Translations under genes and position numbers: made by a program
Assembly (NCBI GenBank): GCA_017590115.1
Contig: JAGGNK010003335.1
Coordinates: 4,526,001 to 4,590,000 of the forward strand
From: Montifringilla adamsi
Lineage: Eukaryota; Chordata; Aves; Passeriformes; Passeridae
Length of the DNA: 64,000 nucleotides
Reading direction: 5' to 3'
In this document: positions 1 through 13,083 of the stretch, in pieces
How the letters are laid out: every line of letters starts with the position of its first letter
How positions within the stretch are numbered: the stretch's first letter is position 1
The notes under the pieces: model-generated
The model's input: the letters and a program-made list of their open reading frames with translations, nothing else
Database searches by the model: none
What the model was told of the DNA's origin: nothing

Positions 1-3000
1 GGCACCCACCTGGTTCTAGGGACAGTCTGGTTAAACTTCTGGCTGCTGCTGCCATCCTCCAGCTTTTGATATTGCATTTGCTTAGCAAAAAGAGCACTCC
101 AGGTGTTCCTTGACTTCAGATCTTTTACAAGATTTTTTCATTGTCCTGCTGCTAATTTGAATGTCTTGGCCAGATTCCAATGCAAGTAATTACATTCTGT
201 CTGTCTAATTTTCCCTGCCGTTCCCATTGCAGATGTTGTCACTACTTGCAAGAGTAGCACTGCTGTTGAATTTCTGGTGCATTTGGGTAATGGAGAAGAA
301 AACTGTGAATGGAGTCCAAAAGGAGTTTGCCTTTCTCCTTTTGAGATCAAATATCACATTAATAATCTGGTTTTGAGGTGGTAACAAAAAAAAAACAAAA
401 AACAACAAACACATTTTGTTCGGGCAAGAGTGGTGCCAAAAATGACATGCAGAAACCTTTGCTGGAAGTGTGTTCTTTACATCAATTCTTTAATTACCAG
501 CAACAAGTTGGATGTAGAGTTATTACATTTGAACATCTGAGATCCAGGAATTTCGATTTTCAACTAGTTTAAACTGATGGGTCACATTTAATTTGCCTTA
601 GTTAAACTGCATTTATATCAGATAAGGCCACAAACTTTCAAAGACTCCACATTAAATTTTCATTATCTCTGTAACCTCTGCCCCTGAAGACCATGATCTC
701 TAGGAATTAACTTTTATGTCATCAGCTGCATAGTAGAAATGCACTCATGACTATGTTTGCCATCCCTGAGGCTCTCTCTCACATTACCTACACCCATGTA
801 TTTGGCTTCTGCTATGTGAAATAATTCAGGAAAAAATTACCTTTAAGGTGATCTGGGAGATCAGTAGGCACAGAATATTACTGTAAACCTTTATAAATTT
901 GTTAGGTTTTCTTACTCATTACTTGCTGTGGTTTATTATGATAATGTTTATTATGGTAGACGTTTTTAATGACCTCTCTGAATCAGTTTGTTTTTAACAA
1001 ATGAGCTTTGTTCTCTTGATTAGTTTAAACTATACATATTCCACAAGTGTTTGAATCTGAATAAGCAGATATCAGCAAGGTGCAGTGTGGCTTAATGAAA
1101 TTTAAAGATGCTCCCCTAGATGCTTCAGAACTGAGAATTTACTGTAAGCTGAAAAGCCTTAGCCTGTTGCATTTAATGTTGTTTTATTTCTGTGGTTTCT
1201 TAAATTATTCTATCTCTCTAGATAAAGAAATAAACAGGTAAACCAAAATCCCTGTTTAGAAGCAGACAAAACAACTTTTAATCTTTTTTTTTTTCATATT
1301 TCTCCCTGGGAATAGCATATATTTTCACTTTTGCCATAACAGCCATTTCCACCTCAGTGGCACAAGGGCAGATCTCCTAACTTACTCACCCTATGTTGTA
1401 TAATGTCTGGGGGAAGAAAAGGCATGCAGAAATTTGGCATAGAAAAAATTTTTTCATTAGATCAGTAGAGTCTCTGATTCAGCCAGAACTGCAAACAGAA
1501 CAGTTTTGTTCTGCTTGTGCGTGGTAACAAGTATTACCTTCTCCTACAAAGCAGTGGAGGTAAAAAGGTTTGCAGTGCACTAAGCAGGTCTGCCTTGCAG
1601 ATCCCACAGTGCTGTAGGGTAGAGATCTCAGTTATTAGGAGCAGGGAGCTGAGGGAGAGATAAATGATCCTGCCCAAAATCTGTGCCATGTCATATAGAC
1701 CAGGGCTCCACAAAGGGCATTTTGAAATGACAGTCTGTGATTGTGCCCATCCTGAGAAAGGTGTTACCTTGAAAGTGGAACTTGTTGTGCAACCTGACTT
1801 GGAGGAGGACCTGAGAGTCACTTTCCCACAGTTATTTGGGATGCTTTCTTAGTAGCTGAGTAAACACAGATCTTTAACATCCACCTGCTAAACAAAGCCA
1901 GGAGTACTTCACATCTTTACATCTTGTCTTTCATTTAATAACTGTTTTGAAACACTTTGGGTTACCTTTCAGACCTCCTCAAAAATAGCAGTTCCCTAGT
2001 AATTATTTTTAATACCTGTTGTTCAGATAACCTTTGAAAACAAACTCTGATATAACCAATAGAGTTAATATAAATGTTACAGAATCCTGTTAAGTTTGCT
2101 TCTGTCTTTAAAAGCTGGGTTTTTAGCAATACCATGTCAATACCTAGTTCTAACTGCAGGGGAAAAGTGCCCAGGACGTGGACTGGGATGGCCTTTTCCT
2201 GTACCTTTTGCCAGAGCCAGTATCTCAGAAGGAAATACAGACTTGCTGTCTGAAAGGCTTACAACAAAAGTCTTGTGCTTCTTGCTTATGTAAGTATTTG
2301 CTGAGATACTTGTGATATAACTATTCTACTTCCCAAGGCATTAGCTGTTCTGCTGAAGTGACATTGCGTTACACTGTGTCGTGGACTGATTCTAAATAAT
2401 AAAAGCAATATCATTTTGGTAGTTTTCTCTAGGATATCAGACTGCTCTACAGGGTATTCATTAACATGCAGGAGTGGAGCCTGACTGGCTGCTCAAGCTC
2501 CCTTCCTTAACTGATTTAAACCAGATTGTATATGTCTGCAATTCAATGAAGAACTTGCATAAAATTCAATCCCTGTGCCTTATTATTTTTTCTCGTGCAC
2601 CTCAAGGCCCTTGTGAGAAATGCTTTAATTAAAGAAGCATCACCATGGCTTTAGTCTCACTGGTTTAAACTTTAGAATTGACATGATATTTTTCCCTGCT
2701 CTGTAAAGAGAACAGGGGAAAAAAGAGTTGAGAGGGAGACAATAAAATACTCTCTCCCTTTGTCAAAACTGATAGAACAGATTTGCAGAAAGTATTGCTT
2801 TGTACTTTTGCTCTTAAACATCCACTTTCACAAAGCATAGCTTGAGTCACTGAAAACAGTGTTTTGAGAGTGACGATGAGTGGGTAGATGTTTGCCACTG
2901 TTGGGTTAGGAGATCTCCCACCTTTCCCTGCCATTTGTATTGGAACTGCAACAGTGGCCATAAAGTGGTTTTGTTCTATGTAGCCTAAGAAAAATTAATG

Positions 3001-5400
3001 GTTTGTGAGATATTGATACAATTTACCTTTTGTTTAACAGGTTTACTACTCACCAAGTGAGCACAGTACTTCTGCATTAAATATTTTCCTCTGTAAAACA
3101 CGTCGCAGCTGAATTCCACCTTGGAATAGCTTCAGTGTTCTAAGTCCTATCAAACCCCAGAAAATCAGAAACAGGACTGAAAATAGCATCAGGTGTTTCA
3201 GTCTTTAACTTATGCCAGAGTGAAGTGTAGATGCTCTGACGTGGGGCTGATGGCTTTCAGAGGAGATGCATCAGAGGGCTCACCAGGACTTTTTGGGTTT
3301 ATGCCCTATTCCTGCCCAGCACTCAGGCTGAAGTCCTGCAGCAGTGTAATTAATGTTAATCAAACACTGTTGGATTGTCTGTAGGTACCTTCCTACTGCT
3401 GACACAGAAAATTTCACTTTTTAGCTTACATCATTTCTCACTTAGGGCTGATGACATAAATACACATATTAAAGTGGGATTTTATTCAAACTACTTTATT
3501 TATTAAGTGATTAACTCTGATAGGTTCCTGACTTGAACAAGAGTCATAGTCATACCCTGAGACTTAGAACAAGCAGTTTGATGCTGTGTGTAACTGATCT
3601 GTTGCACACTGTCTGTACCACACCTGTGTTGTTTTCAGGTCCCAGACCTCCCTGTTGGAACATCTTCCCTGTATTGCTGGCAATGAGTGCACTGTGGCAT
3701 TCCAACAGGAACTGCAATTTAGTAGATTTATACTTTCATAACAGATTTGCAAAGTATATATTGCAGGGGCCAGCAGAATTGATGATCTTCAAATTTACTC
3801 TCACTTCTCAGCTTAAGGTACCATTTTCGAGGAACAATTAAAGCTAAGGTACTTTCCAATTATGCTCAAAAATATAAGAATGCAAAAAGAAAAAAGAAGG
3901 GGAAAAACCTCACACCCAAACCAAACACTGCCTCCCTCAACCTGTTTTTCTATTTTTTTCCTTTTCTAATTAACCATTATATCCTAGTGAAAATTGTAAC
4001 TGTAAAATTTTCTTCTGTTATAGCATTATTTGGACTTTTATATTTTAACAATTTCCTCTTTAAAAGTTGCAGATGTATTCTGGGGCAAACATCACTGTGT
4101 TTTCCTATATGATGGAAGAGGCAGTTTCCTTTCTTGGCAGAGCTGCTGGGAGACTTTATCAACTACTGTTTGTGATAAATACGAAGTTGCAAAGAGAAGC
4201 TGGTAGGCATCAGCAAGAAACAGTCATTTTTTGATACTGTAGGAAATAAATCCTGGAAATGCTAGTCTCTGCTTATCTTGCTATGGCAAAGTTTGTGAGG
4301 TTTTGTCTCCTGAATCTCCTGGAGCAGCAAAACAAGTGTATTCACCAAGGCTGCAGTAAATTACAATGGTTATGAGCAATTATCTTGAAATCATTCTCAA
4401 AGGCCATAGCTTTCAGAAAGACACCCTGCTGCATTTCTTCAAAACAAAGAACCTCAGTAATTATTCATCTTTATTTTACCAGGTTTATTAAATGGTTCAG
4501 TGGCCTGATTCTGGCAGAACAAAGGGAATTGAATAGAAATGTAATTATATATTTGTGCTACAGGTTTGGCCATGCTTCTGCTTTTCTAGAAAATTTAATG
4601 CCTGTTAAAATTATCCATCCTGATGCATATGCAAACAGCTGCGGCTGTCTCACTGTTCTGAAAGGTTTTACTTGTCATAGTACTGTCAAAATATTCCCAA
4701 AAAAAACCAAACAAAGTTTTGCTTTCCAGTCCTCTGCTGGTGTTCCATCGATTCTCAAACTGCTTGGCTATTATAGACCAATGGGTGTGACAACTGTACT
4801 CTCTTTTAGAGCAGTGTATAGTCAGTAAATGGCTCTTACAGAAATCAGTGCAAGCTAAAACTCTGCAAGTTCTGTCTCTGCTACAAAGGATTTTCTTTCC
4901 TGTGCACAGTACAAATAGCACAGTATTCAGTGTGCAGACCTGATTAACTGCATTGGCTGAGCCAAGCAGGCAGCTCTATTCACATCCAAATCACTCACAC
5001 AAGGCTTCTCAGAACTCAGCCGGGGTTTATGTGCACACATCCATTGATCTTTGATGGAGATCACCGTAAAGAATTCTTGTTTGATTAGTAAAGCAAAATC
5101 ATTCTTTCTGGCTTTTTAAAATCAAACTGAATAGACTACAGTAAGGATGACTATACAACCTACCGACTTTAAATGGTGAAAACTTGCAAGTTTTTATAGA
5201 AACTCGCTAATTTGGAGATATAAATATGACAGGACACTTTAGGATAGGCTGTTGGTTTTTAAAAAGCTGCTTTTCTTCCTGCACCTTCCAGACTTCACCC
5301 ATTTTCCAGAGCCAAATCTCCTTCAGATTCCTCTCTTTTTAATTTCCCTCAAACAATCTAAAAATAGAATATAATGTCTCCAGGATTTTTTGGGAAGATG
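1..5400. other. non-coding stretch, no gene seen
   Basis: AT-rich, CpG-poor sequence with stop codons frequent in every frame. The longest open frame (4385-4828, plus) has no signal peptide, domain, repeat or splice context that I recognise. Short A-rich low-complexity tracts occur near 388-410 and 3870-3905. I see no promoter, RNA gene or mobile-element boundary. Confidence 0.6.
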
Positions 5401-5403
5401 GGG

Positions 5404-5480
5404 CAGGTTATTTTTTGGGTTTTGGGGTTTTTGTTATTGTTATTTCTTTGTTTGTTTTGTTCTGTTTTGTTTGGTGTTCT
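5404..5480. repeat. T/G-rich low-complexity tract
   Basis: The plus strand is almost entirely T and G, with imperfect TTTG and TTTTG units. It lies just before a CR1 3' end, as several T/G tracts in this window lie in plain sequence. Open frames through it encode only Leu/Phe/Val-rich low-complexity peptide and are not genes. Confidence 0.7.
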
Positions 5481-5516
5481 GGTTGTCTTCTTTTCCCCCA
5501 GACTAACTCTCCCTTC

Positions 5517-5653
5517 TTCAAGAAGTGTTTGGACATTGGTCACAGGCACATGCTGTGATTCTTGGGGGTGTCCAGTAAAGGGATAAAAGCTGGACTGTGA
5601 TGATCCCTGTGGGTCACTTCCAGTTCAGGATATTCTGTAGTTCTATGGTTCTT
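5517..5653 (+). mobile_element. CR1-type LINE, 3'-end fragment
   Basis: The segment opens with TTCAAGAAGTGTTTGGACA and continues through a block ending in GATGATCCCTGTGGGTCACTTCCAG and then the ATTCTGTAGTTCTATGG tail. This order (TTCAAGAA..TTTGGA, GATGATCC..GGGTC, CTTCCA, ATTCTATG-like tail) is the well-known 3' end of avian CR1 retroposons. It is a 5'-truncated copy of about 137 bp, the usual state for CR1, with no reverse-transcriptase sequence. The many differences from the consensus I remember suggest an old insertion. The family-level call is from memory; subfamily is not assigned. Confidence 0.85.
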
Positions 5654-8600
5654 ATTTAGAAAAATACAAAATGGGAGATGTTTGTTCAGCTTTTCACACT
5701 GTGAAATGTATCTGTTGGGTTTTTTCTTCTTTTAAATACAATGTTGTTAATATAGTTCTGCCTAATTAATATCAGGGAGCAGAAGCTTATTTCGTTATTA
5801 TAGCATTCAGTGGTTCCTATTGTTAACAAATTCCTCAGGGCTCTGAGCAGACATGAATAAGTTAATTTGAGGAGGCCAACAATCCCCAAAGTATTTGCCT
5901 ACACCCACCAGCTTTGGACAGAAAACTCCAGTGCAATATCATTTAAAAAGAAAGAAAAAAATAAAGAAAGCCCTTCTTAGTGTGACATTCCTGCTGAAGC
6001 CCACGTGTTCACTTGTCTGGCATGTGGGAGAGCACAGCCAGTCCTGGCAGGGCCTCCAGTTCATAACCTCCCCTTTCATCTCATTACTCTGGGCCAAGAA
6101 CCAGAGATCAGAAACCATAAAGCATCATTTGAGCATGGCTGCAGGGGAATGGGGAATTCCAAGAGATTATTTGTTTCTAGTGACAAGTAAGGACTTTAGT
6201 CCATTTAGCATCTTTTGCTTTGCTTGATAGCTAATAGATATAAAAGAGGTTAAGCATATCAAACTTCTCAACTCCTCCTTTCTTCCCTCCTAGACATGAC
6301 ACAGCACTTCATAAACAAGAGGAAAATTTGCAAAGTATCCTAAGCTTCATCTTTATCTCAGCTGTTTCTTCTGAGTGTCTCAGGGGAAAAGAAATTTCTT
6401 TTACTTATATCTCAACAGCTAAGGATCTCTCTTCAATTCCACTTTGTTCCACATTCTGACAAAGTAAATAAAGCAAAAATAACTTGTGTCTCTGAACCAA
6501 GTTTGCCTGTCTTTGCTAATTGTGGATGCAGGTTCCCCTTCAAACAGGATCCTTTCTTCCCAAGTGCATGCTCCAAGGAGGTAAGAAATTACTTTTTGTT
6601 ACAATCATATTTGAGTTTGTCCTGGCATTTAACTGCAGAAGTGCCGAGGCTGGGGCTCCAGAATATGTGGATTGTTCCATGTCTAGAAAAGGGCTTCCTT
6701 TCTTTCCAGGGTTCTCCAGTTGTTGTCTTCTTTCTAGCTCCTCCAGCTGGAACTGAAGAGATGAATATGGAGCTTTATTTCACATTTTACAAAAGGTTCT
6801 GCTCTTCCTTTTCCTGAAACTTGGTGCAGCTCCCTAATTAACTGTTTCCAAAAGTCTAAGAAACTATAAATCTTTATCCCAGCAGGAACTGCACTAATGT
6901 TCTCAGTGATGAAAGGCAAACAAGATAGTGTGTCACAGCAGCATGCCTCTTTCTACAGAGACAGATATTTCACCATCTTATTAATAGTAAAGTTTTATGG
7001 AGCAAGAAAAAGAGAAATTGTGTCTTTTAATTTATTTTTTAACATAAATATTATATATTACTTTAAAAATGTTGACAGGTCAAAATCAGTGATGGTATCC
7101 CTCATCCAAAGATATTCCTGTCACAGAACATGAGGATTTGACTTAGTTCGCAGAGCCAGAACTTTAAAATCAAAATTTGAATTTGATCCCACTGTCAACC
7201 ACAGATCTAAACGCTTTCTGTTCTCACTATTGCAGGAAAAAAAAAATACTGTGACTCTTTCCATCTTTTTGACTGCAGGCAACCCTGGAAATGATGGAGA
7301 TTTCCCTTTGTCCCTTTAGTGCATGCATGAAGACTGTTTGGAAGGCCATAATGCTCATGGAATTCCCCATGGAGCAGAGGCACAGTGCTTTCATTTTGTG
7401 GGGGTGTCACCTGAGGCACCTGGCGTGTGCAGCTGTCCAGCCTGCACCTGGGGGTGGCCTCAGACCAAAGCGTGAGCTGTACTCACTAGCCGAGCAACCA
7501 GAGCTTGGCATCTTTAAAAGTTATGACAGGATGGTTCCCTGTGCATGTAAGTACTAAAGGAAAATGTGCAGTGATTCTCCTTCTTCATGCCAGCAAGGGA
7601 ATCTGTTTTATCACTCATTTCTGTTATGTCAGCAGTTATCTCAAAGGTGAGTCTTTGCATAACTTGCATTAAATACTGTCTAGCTGGCTAGCACCTAGAA
7701 TTGATTTTGGAAAAGCCTTCTTTAGGTTTCTTGATAAAGTAAGGATTAAATAGGAAGTGCTTTAGTTTGGTTTGGTTTTCTTTTTTTTTTTTTGGTGGGG
7801 TGTTGTTCATAAATTCCAGTTTTATCACCCAGAGCACATTCATATGGGTTTCAGGACATATCTAGCTTTCAGCTTACTGGTTATAACTCTGCCCTTTTGC
7901 ATTCAATTGGAATTGACTAAATGGATTAAGAAGTAAAAATCTTTACCTTAAAACCGGCTTAAGGCCGAGGAATGAAGATCCCCAATTCTGCTGGTTACCC
8001 CTGACACACTTGCTTGCCTTTAGCATTTCAACTATTTAAGATTAAATTCCTAACAGATAAGAAGCACAAGTAGCTCACTATTCAGAGATTAGAAGTGTGA
8101 TTTTCAAACTGTAGATATATAAGTTGTAACCTGCAGAATGGTTAAGAAAAGCACATTCTATAGATGGCTTCTAAGCCCCTAAGCAGTTACAAATTCCCTG
8201 AACCAATTCTGATAACAAAAATAATTTCCTGTTAGTAGTGATATCCACTGACCACGTTTCACCTTGTCTTCTTACTGCAGACTGCAGTAAAAAAACATCT
8301 TTTTAATAAATTCCAGTTAACCAAAGGCAAACAAAAGTATAATTTGGTCTATTCTCAAACTGTCTCCATTTATGTGTCACAAATGCTGTTACACAACAAG
8401 CTACATGTCAGTAATTTTTCTCCAGTATTACTTTTGAGAAATAATGAAAGATATTAATGGAAACTTGTTGGGGCAAAGATATTAGGCTGAGAGTACTAGG
8501 AACCAGAGCTATTGTCTGTTCAACTTTTGTAGCAAGAAGTTGTTTTTCTAACAAATTCACTAAGCTTATGCTCAAAGGTATAGCACAGGGAAGAATGAAA

Positions 8601-11600
8601 ATACAGATCACAGATATTACAGCTTGTAATTGCTGTAATCTAGCATTTAAGACATTGGGGGTTTTTTTTCAATTCCTGTTTCATGTTGAAATGAGAATTC
8701 AACATTGCTTTCATTTTCATAGGTAAATTTGCTTCTTCAGAGCTTATCTGGTTTAGAAATACTCACTAATATTCAGCTGGTTGCTAATATTCAGCTGAAT
8801 ATGCAGGTGTCCATGAACGCTGTATAAGCACACCCACCTGGACACTGGGCTGTGTTGGGAAGGAGGTGTTGGTGTACCGTGTATTTCATGATTGCAGCTG
8901 AGAAATGCTACTTCACCCTGATTTAACAAAGAAAACCTCTGAGTCCTGGTGTTTACACAGCAGTGCAGAGGAGTGCTTTGTTAAAATGCCTAAGTAGGAA
9001 AGTACAATGTATTTCTCTGGGCTGTCCCAATAGTCTGGGTAGTCTGCTAAAGTAGCAGACAGAGTCTCTGAAACACACTGTAGTAATTATTTCTTTCAAC
9101 TGTATCAAGAATATATACCATTTATCAGTATTTCCCCTTTCCTGAAAACTGGTTCCAGGATATTTAAAGCTATACTTTCAGAATTTTATATTATATTGTA
9201 TTTAAATTATGTTGTAGGTGATCGGCACCTTTTGTTGGTGATAGAGGAGATTTCTGAGCACTGTTGGGGAGCCTGAATATTTTACCTATTCTAAAACACA
9301 AAATTCCTTTTTCTATTCTGTTTTTTATGCATATTTATTTAGATTCTGAAGTACAAACTTAGTGCAAGTTGGTTTACTGAGAACTTACCTTAAACATGTG
9401 GCTAATTGAGACTATTTTGTGCAAGTTTCAATTCCCCTACCTTTATTATGGTTATGATGAAAAATAAGGGATTATCCAGAAATTAATTTCCTGTTGTGAT
9501 CTACTTGGCTAAGGCCAGAAAACCAAGATATTATAGACTTTTTCAGCTGATGAAAAATCAGGTGATTAAAACTCATTTAAGGAAAAACACAGAAATTTGC
9601 AAGGCGGGAAACCAAAACATGGCTGTGGTTAGATAGGATAAAACTATGGTTTGGGGACCTTCCAACACAAATCAAAAATGCTGTGGCCACATGCTGCAAA
9701 GTCCCAGCCTGGTGTGAAAGTGTGCTGCTCATTCAGATTTATTCAAGAATTGTGATGGGTTTATTTCATAGTGGCTAGCAATGACAAACTTTCTATTCTC
9801 TGCCATTAGCAAAAACTCTGCATTGAGTATTCTATTCAACTTTATAGAACATGCTCCAAATTTCTGTCAATTTTTAGAGAATAATGCATTTTTATGTTGC
9901 TTAAGCTCTTTGGATAGACCTGTATGGTAAGAATATAATTCTCTTGAAATGTTACAGTTTCAGCCTGTAAGCTATATAACATTCTATTAAATTCCTTAAA
10001 GCCAAGGAATTCCTTAAAGGCTCAGTGGAATGATTTCTGACTTAAGGCTCTATGAAAAGTAACAGAATATGGCATAGCAGCTTGAGAGGAATAAACTCCT
10101 CCAGGTTTGCTTCACATGAGTTTTGTGCTCTTAGACCTCTTCGGCTGTAATTGATTTTTTTTTAACTTTTGGAAAAAATAAACAAAAAACAACACCAAAA
10201 TATCTGTTATAACAATAAATTATCTCCACATACCTGATATGAAGATGAAGTTCTCCAATCTGTATATAAATAGTGTGCCAGATTTCTACAACCCTGCTTA
10301 AGTCAGGTTGATATAATTCTATTTGCTCCATTGGACCCTGTAGTTGCATTCAGTTCTGGTGCAATGCCAGTGAAATGGACTCTCGGGGTTAATTTGGACA
10401 AAATAGTTTGACCTTAAAGAGATTTCTAGAGAACAGCATTTCACCTTCACTATCTGCCTTGGGAAAGAGTGCTTGAGTTTTAAATGACACTTTGAAATTG
10501 GTCCTTTTGCTCACCCCCTTATTATCTAAGTAATTGCTGCATATGATAAATTGATTGATAGTCACTGGGTTTAATCTACATGAGACTTCATGAGACTTTG
10601 AAGAAATTGAGTGTTATTTAAATATAGAAAGCTTCTTTCTATATTTCTATTTCTTTAAGGTAGCTTTTAGTGTTTATCTGAAGTGCTATTTCAGGGGTGA
10701 ATGATTTCTCCTTCTAACTTGCTTTGGTGCCGACATTTATATCAATATGTTTGTTACTGAGCAGCCACGTCTCTGACTGTGAAAGCTTTGTTGTCAACAA
10801 CTTGCTGCTCTCAGAGAGATCCAATTTGTTTCCATTATAGATGAAGGCACAGCCAAAGAGGAATTTGGTTTTCTGTTTGCATACGCTGCGTGGGTGCAGG
10901 AGTGACAAAGTCTGAAGGAAAATGTAAGGACTTAGCTGCAAGCAGTGACAGACAGGACTTTCTCCCGTGTGTGTGCATGTAGCCTCTGTTTCCTGAGCTC
11001 GTAGGGATGGAGCATCACTGTGGTTTTCATGATTGTTTGACCCTTACAGTACCCCCAATCTGTAAGACTGAGAAAATGAACACATGCAACAATTGTCTTG
11101 TGTCTGACCTGAACTGAATCACTGATTCAGCTTATCTCAAGAATGGATATTACAGATGTTATTTGTTTGATTTTAAGCAATTGTAAAAGCAGGAAAAGAA
11201 GTAACTGAGAAGTGTTGAAAGAGAGTCAAACACACTCTAATGATTTTCTGAACCTGGTAATACAATATCTGTAGATCTCAGAATTTTAAATATGTGGGTC
11301 GAAAAGCAAAAATTTGCCCTTATTAACCCTAGTGATTAGCAGGAAAAGTTACTGAGGTAATTTGAGAGTGTTGACATATCAATTTCAGGTAGTCAGTGTG
11401 AATTCCAGTTTTTCAGAGTTAATTTTTGAATATTACTTTCAAAGCACTTATAAACAAGTATACTTGTTAATGATATTTTTCTTTCTTGATTAGTGGAGTT
11501 CAAAATCTCTGTAGTTCATCCCTTCAAATTCCCAGGCTAACAAACTCATTCATTGCCATGAAATTGAGCTGGGGCTTGAAAGAAAGGACAAAAACAGTGA

Positions 11601-12490
11601 GTTGTGCTCCTTTGAGAGTCATCCTTCCAAATTATATCATGCTTAAAATCACATCTTGATGCTGAAACTCCAAAAACTTAGAATCCAAGTGTTTCGAATC
11701 TCAGATTTTCACTAGGCTTTGTTTTCTTTCAGGGAGTATCTCCCCTGACTGTAGAATCCCCCACACATAAAACATGGTTACTGCTTTTCAAATGCCACTG
11801 ATTCAGGAACTATGTGCATAGGACACACATTATCATACATCCACAGATGAAATTGTAAATTTAGTCTGCCAGGACTGTGCCTCTAACCTGTTCTTGCTGA
11901 CTTTCATTGCATCTCTGATTCCCCCACACACTTCTTTTTGCTCAGTCTCTGATAAGGTACACGTTTTCAGAGCTGTGAAGATTTTTTCCTTACATTTGAC
12001 AAGTCTCCAGAAAGGTCATTACTATAACAGGACACAAGAACCTGGTCTGTTGGACTCTTTCCAAAACTTTGCGTTACTTAAACAAGTTATTTGTTCACTT
12101 TTCAGCTTCCTCTAAAATGAGAATAACGTTTGTTAACATTGCAGAGAATGTCAGAAGAATTTAAGCTCTACATGAGCTCTTTCTACAAAGAAACTCACAG
12201 CACATAGAAATTGTATCTTAATGCTAGAAGCTGCTTTTGTCCAGACTTTAGCACAATATGATTCTTTAATTGATCTATAGTAGTGCAATTTTTTGGATGG
12301 AATAGAGATAGTTGAATGAAAATGGTTTTAGAAAGATGAGAGCTACCTTTGCTGCCAGCAAGAACCCATTAAAGGGGGAAAATAATAACAAAGGCAAACC
12401 CAGAAGTCAGTGGATTATTTGCTTTTATTCTAATTAGTTTTTTAAAGATACTTTTTGTTTGAGGTTAAAATTTTTTTCCCTCCTAGGTGG
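5654..12490. other. non-coding stretch, no gene seen
   Basis: Plain AT-rich sequence. It holds a 13-base T run (7781-7793), the small repeat and palindrome listed at 8766-8802, and a short duplicated motif ATTCCTTAAAG near 9990-10020. A pyrimidine-rich acceptor-like site occurs near 6290, but it has no convincing donor. Open frames are short and unrecognised. Confidence 0.6.
8766..8802. repeat. 14-bp direct repeat plus 16-bp perfect palindrome
   Basis: CTAATATTCAGCTG occurs at 8766-8779 and again at 8784-8797. The second copy runs into ATATTCAGCTGAATAT (8787-8802), which equals its own reverse complement and centres on the E-box CAGCTG. It could be a bHLH-type binding site or simply chance plus a small duplication. 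Confidence 0.75.
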
Positions 12491-12540
12491 ATTTGTTGGG
12501 TTTGGGGTTTTTTGGTTGGTTTTTTTTTTTTTTGTTTTTT
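12491..12540. repeat. T/G-rich low-complexity tract with T run
   Basis: The plus strand consists of G and T only, with a run of 13 or more T residues interrupted by single G residues. Frames on the opposite strand through it give a Lys/Asn/Pro low-complexity peptide that is not a gene. Confidence 0.7.
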
Positions 12541-12659
12541 CCATAAAATTGTGAAGTAACACTCTACTTTCTTCAACTGCTGCTTTAAAAGTATTGGATG
12601 GAAATTTACTTGCCCTCTGCTCCTTCAGGCACAAATTGTGTCTTGTCAAACCAGACATT

Positions 12660-12950
12660 TGCAGAGAGTCTTGGAGAACTGTTTCTCAGGCCAAGTTACT
12701 GTTTGTGCTCGTCTACGTTTGCAGAATGAAAAGATAATGTTTGACAGCATTGGCAACTCTGTTACAGGGAGCCATCAGTGAAAATTGATGTAAATCAACT
12801 TCTTGAAGGCGGCAGGGCAGTTAATTTCAGGAAGTGCAAAGTTAAATGAAAGCAAACAATCTTTATTTATGCAATTATTTAAATTGGCTTATTGGCAAAA
12901 GATTTATATCTGAAGACATCTCTATCACAGTTGCTGTTATTAAAAAAATA
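12660..12950. promoter_or_regulatory. conserved-looking non-coding block (weak candidate)
   Basis: The stretch is unusually free of low-complexity runs. It mixes AT-rich homeodomain-like motifs (AGTTAATTTC, AATTATTTAAATTGG) with a CpG-containing part (CTCGTCTACG) and ends at the tandem duplication beginning at 12958. This texture is typical of conserved vertebrate enhancers, but it is only an impression; no alignment was available. Confidence 0.15.
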
Positions 12951-12957
12951 TATATAT

Positions 12958-13083
12958 GCTGGCTTTTGTGTATATAAAAGCTCATTCAAATTAAAAAAAA
13001 TTAAGCAGGAATCTATAAAAGCTGGCTTTTGTGTATATAAAAGCTCATTCAAATAAAAAAGAAAAATTAAGCAGGAATCTATA
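12958..13083. repeat. tandem duplication, 63-bp unit, two copies
   Basis: The unit starting GCTGGCTTTTGTGTATATAA and ending AAGCAGGAATCTATA is present at 12958-13020 and again from 13021 to 13083. The copies are identical over most of their length and differ by a few bases in the central A-rich run, where copy two carries about three extra bases and a G. Each copy contains TATATAAAAG, a TATA-box-like string. No open frame spans it. The high identity suggests a fairly recent duplication. Confidence 0.9.

Noticed and set aside
4385..4828. 147-codon open frame on the plus strand
   Set aside because: The longest plus-strand frame, but it has no domain, signal peptide or transmembrane pattern and no Kozak or splice context; length is within chance for 64 kb.
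5404..5480. T/G-rich tract as telomere-like repeat
   Set aside because: Units are TTTG and TTTTG, not TTAGGG, and imperfect.
6270..6345. Acceptor-like CTTTCTTCCCTCCTAG followed by a short open frame
   Set aside because: The frame ends after 15 codons and no donor site or partner exon is visible.
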